Positions 61,478 to 64,000 of a DNA stretch of 64,000 nucleotides are shown one piece after another. Source of the DNA: JACDBZ01 sp036262075 (GTDB lineage Bacteria; Chloroflexota; Limnocylindria; QHBO01); the NCBI GenBank assembly GCA_036262075.1, contig DATAJO010000022.1:62001-126000 (forward strand), given 5' to 3'. Below the pieces are notes generated by a model. That model made no database searches. It was given only the letters and a program-made list of their open reading frames with translations, and was not told where the DNA came from. Position 1 is the first letter of the stretch; every line of letters starts with the position of its first letter. A program made the position numbers and the translations under genes.

Positions 61478-61900
61478 ATGGCGACCAACCCGTCCGACGC
61501 CGCCGACTTCGCCAGGCGGGGGATCCGATCCACGGTGGCGCTGGCCGGTTGGACGGCGGCATGGCTCGCGACGCTCGCGCTGGCCGCGTTCGGGCCCGGG
61601 CAGCTCTGGGAGGACTCGCCCGCGCTGACGGCAGGGGCGATCGGGGTCAACGTGCTCGTCGGCATCGGCATGCTGCTCGCGAACAAGCGAAGCCTCGAGG
61701 CGATGGACGAGCTCCAGCGCGCGACCCAGCTTCAGGTCATGGCCTGGACGCTCGGGGCGGGGCTGGTCGGCGGGCTGGCCGCGACGCTGCTGGCGCGGCA
61801 CGGGCTCATCGGTCTCGAGGTGGGTGTCGCCCAGCTGGTCGCCTTCATGGGGGTCGTGTACCTGGCCGGGACGTTCATCGGCCACCTGCGCTACCGATGA
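61478..61900 (+). CDS. Four-TM membrane protein paired with an XRE regulator
   Basis: 140 residues, ATG 61478 with AGGAG seven bases upstream. Four TM helices (about 20-38, 48-68, 86-106, 113-133) with a short charged loop NKRSLEAMDELQR. Stop overlaps the HTH gene as ATGA. Such membrane-protein/YozG-type HTH pairs are common; the membrane protein may modulate the regulator. Confidence 0.75.
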   Translation: MATNPSDAADFARRGIRSTVALAGWTAAWLATLALAAFGPGQLWEDSPALTAGAIGVNVLVGIGMLLANKRSLEAMDELQRATQLQVMAWTLGAGLVGGLAATLLARHGLIGLEVGVAQLVAFMGVVYLAGTFIGHLRYR

Positions 61901-62094
61901 GGAACCGGCTCAAGGTGCTCCGCGCGGAGCGCGACTGGACGCAGGCCGATCTCGCCCGGGTGCTCGAGGTCTCGCGTCAGACGGTGAACGCCATCGAGAC
62001 CGGGAAGTACGACCCGAGCCTGCCGCTGGCGTTCCGGCTCGCGCGCGTCTTCGGCCGGCGGATCGAGGAGATCTTCGACGACGAGCCCCTGTGA
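61897..62094 (+). CDS. XRE-family HTH regulator (YozG-like)
   Basis: 65 residues: a single HTH domain, RLKVLRAERDWTQADLARVLEVSRQTVNAIETGKYDPSLPLAFRLARVF, ending IEEIFDDEP, typical of compact regulators. Probably controls its own operon; TTGAC direct repeats at 61419-61475 upstream of the operon could be its sites. Confidence 0.9.
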   Translation: MRNRLKVLRAERDWTQADLARVLEVSRQTVNAIETGKYDPSLPLAFRLARVFGRRIEEIFDDEPL

Positions 62095-62192
62095 GTCGTC
62101 TTGCTCTGGAAACGGACGCTTGACGTGATCACGGGTGGGGCCCAGTCTTCTGACCGCAGTCGCCCCTTGGGCGATGACGGAGGGGATCTGAC
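62095..62192. other. Short intergenic region
   Basis: 98 bases with a CTTGACGTG element at about 62118 resembling the one at 61418. GGAGGGG precedes the lipoprotein start. No terminator seen. Confidence 0.3.
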
Positions 62193-62711
62193 GTGAGATC
62201 TATCGCGGCAATCGCAGCACTCACCGTGCTGCTCGGCGCATGTGCTGCCGGAGACCCATACCCGCTCCCCACCATGCCAGCTAACGCCGGTGCGCTCATC
62301 CCCGTGGCGCTCGAGCAGGCAGCGCCAACGACCGTGCTCTTCCTGACACCTCGGCCGGGGGATGAGATCGAGCTGGTCTCGGCGGAGCCCATCAGCCTCG
62401 GAGAGGGTGCGACCGTCCGCTTCTACTTCTCGCCGCCGGTCCTCAAGGCGGACGGCACTCGCCTCATTGGCGAGGAGATGCGCGACCTGGCGGGCGCCAC
62501 CTTCTCCAACACCACTGGAAGCGACAGCCCCGACAACACGGTCGGGATCGTCGCTGAGATCACCGCTCACCGTCCCGGGCGGTATCAGCTGGACAACGTC
62601 CGCCTCCGCTACCGCATCAACGGCGGTCCCGAGCGAGTCGGAGAGGGCATCGATGTCGTGTTCGTGGTATGCGCGGACGATCCGAAACCAGCGAGCTGCG
62701 AAGAGGAGTGA
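62193..62711 (+). CDS. Lipoprotein, beta-rich, unknown function
   Basis: 172 residues from GTG 62193 with GGAGGGG about 11 bases upstream. Lipobox VLLGAC at residue 17, then a beta-strand-rich domain with FYFSPPVLKADGTRLIGEE and GIVAEITAHRPGRYQLDNVRLRYRINGG, like an Ig-like or CopC-type sandwich. Ends with two Cys (VVCADD, ASCEEE). Confidence 0.75.
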   Translation: MRSIAAIAALTVLLGACAAGDPYPLPTMPANAGALIPVALEQAAPTTVLFLTPRPGDEIELVSAEPISLGEGATVRFYFSPPVLKADGTRLIGEEMRDLAGATFSNTTGSDSPDNTVGIVAEITAHRPGRYQLDNVRLRYRINGGPERVGEGIDVVFVVCADDPKPASCEEE

Positions 62712-62720
62712 AGCCGGGGG

Positions 62721-62900
62721 CTACTTCGCCGGCCGCCGCGCGGGCCGCATCTTCCGACACAAACGGCAGGGCTCCGTCTTCTCGTCCTTCAGCCGCTTGG
62801 CGATGGAGGCGCGGTAGGGCGGGTGGTTGAAGGGGCGCAGGCACAGAGGGGCCGGTTGGCCTGGCCGTCCCAGGACTCGAGCAGCTCGGGATGGACCGCG
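62721..62900 (-). other. Possible small Cys-containing protein or gene remnant
   Basis: The minus-strand frame ending at 62721 reads LRPFNHPPYRASIAKRLKDE then EPCRLCRKMRP, which looks more protein-like than a random frame and has a C-x2-C pair. No clear start or ribosome site is seen, so it may be the 3' remnant of a gene. Confidence 0.3.
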
Positions 62901-62925
62901 GCCAGTGAGGTGGTCGGGTCGGCGC

Positions 62926-62956
62926 TTGACTCTGACGTTACGTGAGGGTCTAGCCT
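62926..62956 (+). promoter_or_regulatory. MerR-type promoter/operator
   Basis: TTGACT (62926-62931) and TAGCCT (62951-62956) are separated by 19 bases, the stretched spacer used by MerR activators. The spacer is filled by an inverted repeat, GACTCTGACGT (62928-62938) against ACGTGAGGGTC (62940-62950), 9 of 11 matching. The ATG at 62964 is where transcription should begin, so the mRNA is probably leaderless. Confidence 0.75.
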
Positions 62957-62963
62957 GCTCGGC

Positions 62964-63743
62964 ATGGACGAACCGCGCGGACTCACGGTCGGTGCCGTCG
63001 CTCGCCTCAGCGGCGTGACGGTGCGGACGCTGCACCACTACGACGAGATCGGTCTGCTGCGCGCAAGCGGACGGTCCGAGAACGGCTACCGCCGGTACGA
63101 GGACGCGGATCTCGAGCGGCTGCAGCGCATCCTGTTCTACCGCGAGCTCGGGTTCGGCCTGGACGACATCAGGAAGCTCATGACCGATGGCGACGTCGAT
63201 GCGATCGGCCACCTGCGGCGGCAGCACGCGATGCTGCTCGACCGCATCGGGCGGCTGAGGCGGATGGCCGGCGCCGTCGAAAAGGCGATGGAGGCATACA
63301 CCATGGGAATCTCACTCACCCCGGAAGAGCGGCTCGAGGTGTTCGGGGACTTCGATCCCGACGCGCACGCCGCCGAGGCGGAGGAGCGCTGGGGCGGCAC
63401 CGATACGTTCCGCGAGTCGCAGCGGCGCGTGGCGCGGTATACGAAGGCCGACTGGGACCGGATGAAGGCCGAGGCGACGGAGTACGGCGAGCGGCTCGTG
63501 GCCGCGATGCGCTCCGGCAAGCCTGCCGACTCGGTCGAGGCGATGGACGCCGCCGAGGCGCATCGGCAGCACATCAGCCGCTGGTTCTACGACTGCAGCT
63601 ACGAGATCCACCGCGGTCTCGGCCAGCTGTACGTCGACGATCCGCGGTTCACCGCCACGTACGAGTCGATCGCGCCGGGCCTCGCGGTCTACCTCCGCGA
63701 CGCGATCGTCGCGAACGCCGACCGGGCCGAAGCGGCCGGGTGA
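62964..63743 (+). CDS. MerR-family regulator with TipAS-like ligand domain
   Basis: 259 residues. Winged HTH LTVGAVARLSGVTVRTLHHYDEIGLLRASGRSENGYRRYEDADL, a dimerisation coiled coil (to about 115), and a C-terminal TipAS antibiotic-binding-type domain with FGDFDPDAHAAEAEERWGGTDTFRESQRRVARYTKADW and HRQHISRWFYDCSYEIHRGLGQLYVDD. Probably binds a hydrophobic or peptide compound and activates its own promoter. Confidence 0.93.
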   Translation: MDEPRGLTVGAVARLSGVTVRTLHHYDEIGLLRASGRSENGYRRYEDADLERLQRILFYRELGFGLDDIRKLMTDGDVDAIGHLRRQHAMLLDRIGRLRRMAGAVEKAMEAYTMGISLTPEERLEVFGDFDPDAHAAEAEERWGGTDTFRESQRRVARYTKADWDRMKAEATEYGERLVAAMRSGKPADSVEAMDAAEAHRQHISRWFYDCSYEIHRGLGQLYVDDPRFTATYESIAPGLAVYLRDAIVANADRAEAAG

Positions 63744-63761
63744 TCGGGCCGAAGGTCTCGC

Positions 63762-64000
63762 TCAGCCCTCGTCGGCGGCGGCGAACCGGGCGCGAAGGCG
63801 CTCGAGGCTCGACTCGATCTCACCGCCGGCCGCGCCGGCGATCATCGGCTCCATGAAGCGCGTGAACCCCGAGGCGCGGATCTCCATCGAGAAGCTCACC
63901 TCGGTGGCGGTGCCGCGATCGGCCGGGGACAGGTCGAGCAGGGCGGCCACGTCGACGCCGCTCACCTCGCTGTCGATGCCGAGGCGCCGATCCGGCTCGT
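63762..64000 (-). CDS. SRPBCC/polyketide-cyclase-like protein, C-terminal part
   Basis: The frame is open at the window end, so the N-terminus lies beyond 64000. Visible 79 residues: LGIDSEVSGVDVAALLDL, TEVSFSMEIRASGFTRFMEPMI and a C-terminal helix ESSLERLRARF, as in CoxG/START-like ligand-binding proteins. Convergent with the MerR gene. Confidence 0.7.
   Translation of the reverse strand, partial: EPDRRLGIDSEVSGVDVAALLDLSPADRGTATEVSFSMEIRASGFTRFMEPMIAGAAGGEIESSLERLRARFAAADEG

Overview
The window is a very GC-rich bacterial chromosome segment (about 70% G+C by eye) with tightly packed genes, many ATGA/GTGA stop-start overlaps and strong third-position G/C. Gene content (Wzz fused to a CpsD-like domain, SLH proteins with Cys-Pro pairs, zinc-ribbon membrane proteins, CruF-like protein, T-box leader, encoded tRNA CCA end) suggests an uncultured-type Chloroflexota, for example a Limnocylindria/Ellin6529-like lineage. 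This placement is an inference from content and style; no rRNA gene is present to prove it.

Region 1 (1-21.5 kb) is an exopolysaccharide or cell-surface polysaccharide locus: Wzy/WaaL-type polymerase, GT4 and GT2 glycosyltransferases, Wzz-type chain-length protein with a degenerate kinase-like domain, two APH-fold kinases, a CE4 polysaccharide deacetylase, a secreted beta-propeller-like protein, a UDP-sugar epimerase, UDP-glucose dehydrogenase, a WcaJ/ExoY-type initiating phosphoglycosyltransferase, a solitary LuxR-type HTH and GalE, with cysS inserted. Two paralogous secreted proteins (left window edge, and the SLH protein at 19.8-21.5 kb) bracket it.

Region 2 (21.6-37.9 kb) is housekeeping and metabolism: Nudix, a fatty-acid operon (fabD and two complete KAS II genes), M20 peptidase, CruF-like membrane protein, aldehyde dehydrogenase plus Rieske protein, a MoaD-MoaE fusion, P-loop kinase, two proteins sharing an extracytoplasmic domain, an arginase-family hydrolase, DUF2203, and a pseudouridine kinase/glycosidase pair. 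A 0.6 kb non-coding block (38.6-39.2 kb) carries a 215-bp tandem repeat whose core is an imperfect palindrome. UbiA prenyltransferase, a septum-formation-type lipoprotein and a DUF2087 protein follow.

Region 3 (41.3-60.9 kb) is core information processing and envelope: pyrG, an unknown coupled gene, rho, two peptidoglycan hydrolases, obg-nadD-rsfS, then on the minus strand holA-HD-comEC-comEA (competence) and leuS with a methyltransferase and a GNAT gene. Upstream of GNAT-methyltransferase-leuS lies a T-box leader with a promoter, Stem I, an AGGTGGTACCGCG antiterminator motif and a terminator. A complete tRNA-Ala(GGC) gene lies inside this leader, between Stem I and the antiterminator and bracketed by complementary segments. 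This is the most unusual object in the window. Region 4 (60.9-64 kb) holds small lipoproteins, a membrane-protein/XRE pair, a TipA-like MerR regulator with an autoregulatory-looking promoter and the end of an SRPBCC gene.

Across the whole window the octamer GGCCGATG/CATCGGCC is strongly over-represented (about 40 copies counted by eye). It repeatedly forces the otherwise unfavoured codons GAT and GCA, which hints at a DNA-level function; a competence uptake signal is one possibility given comEC/comEA here.
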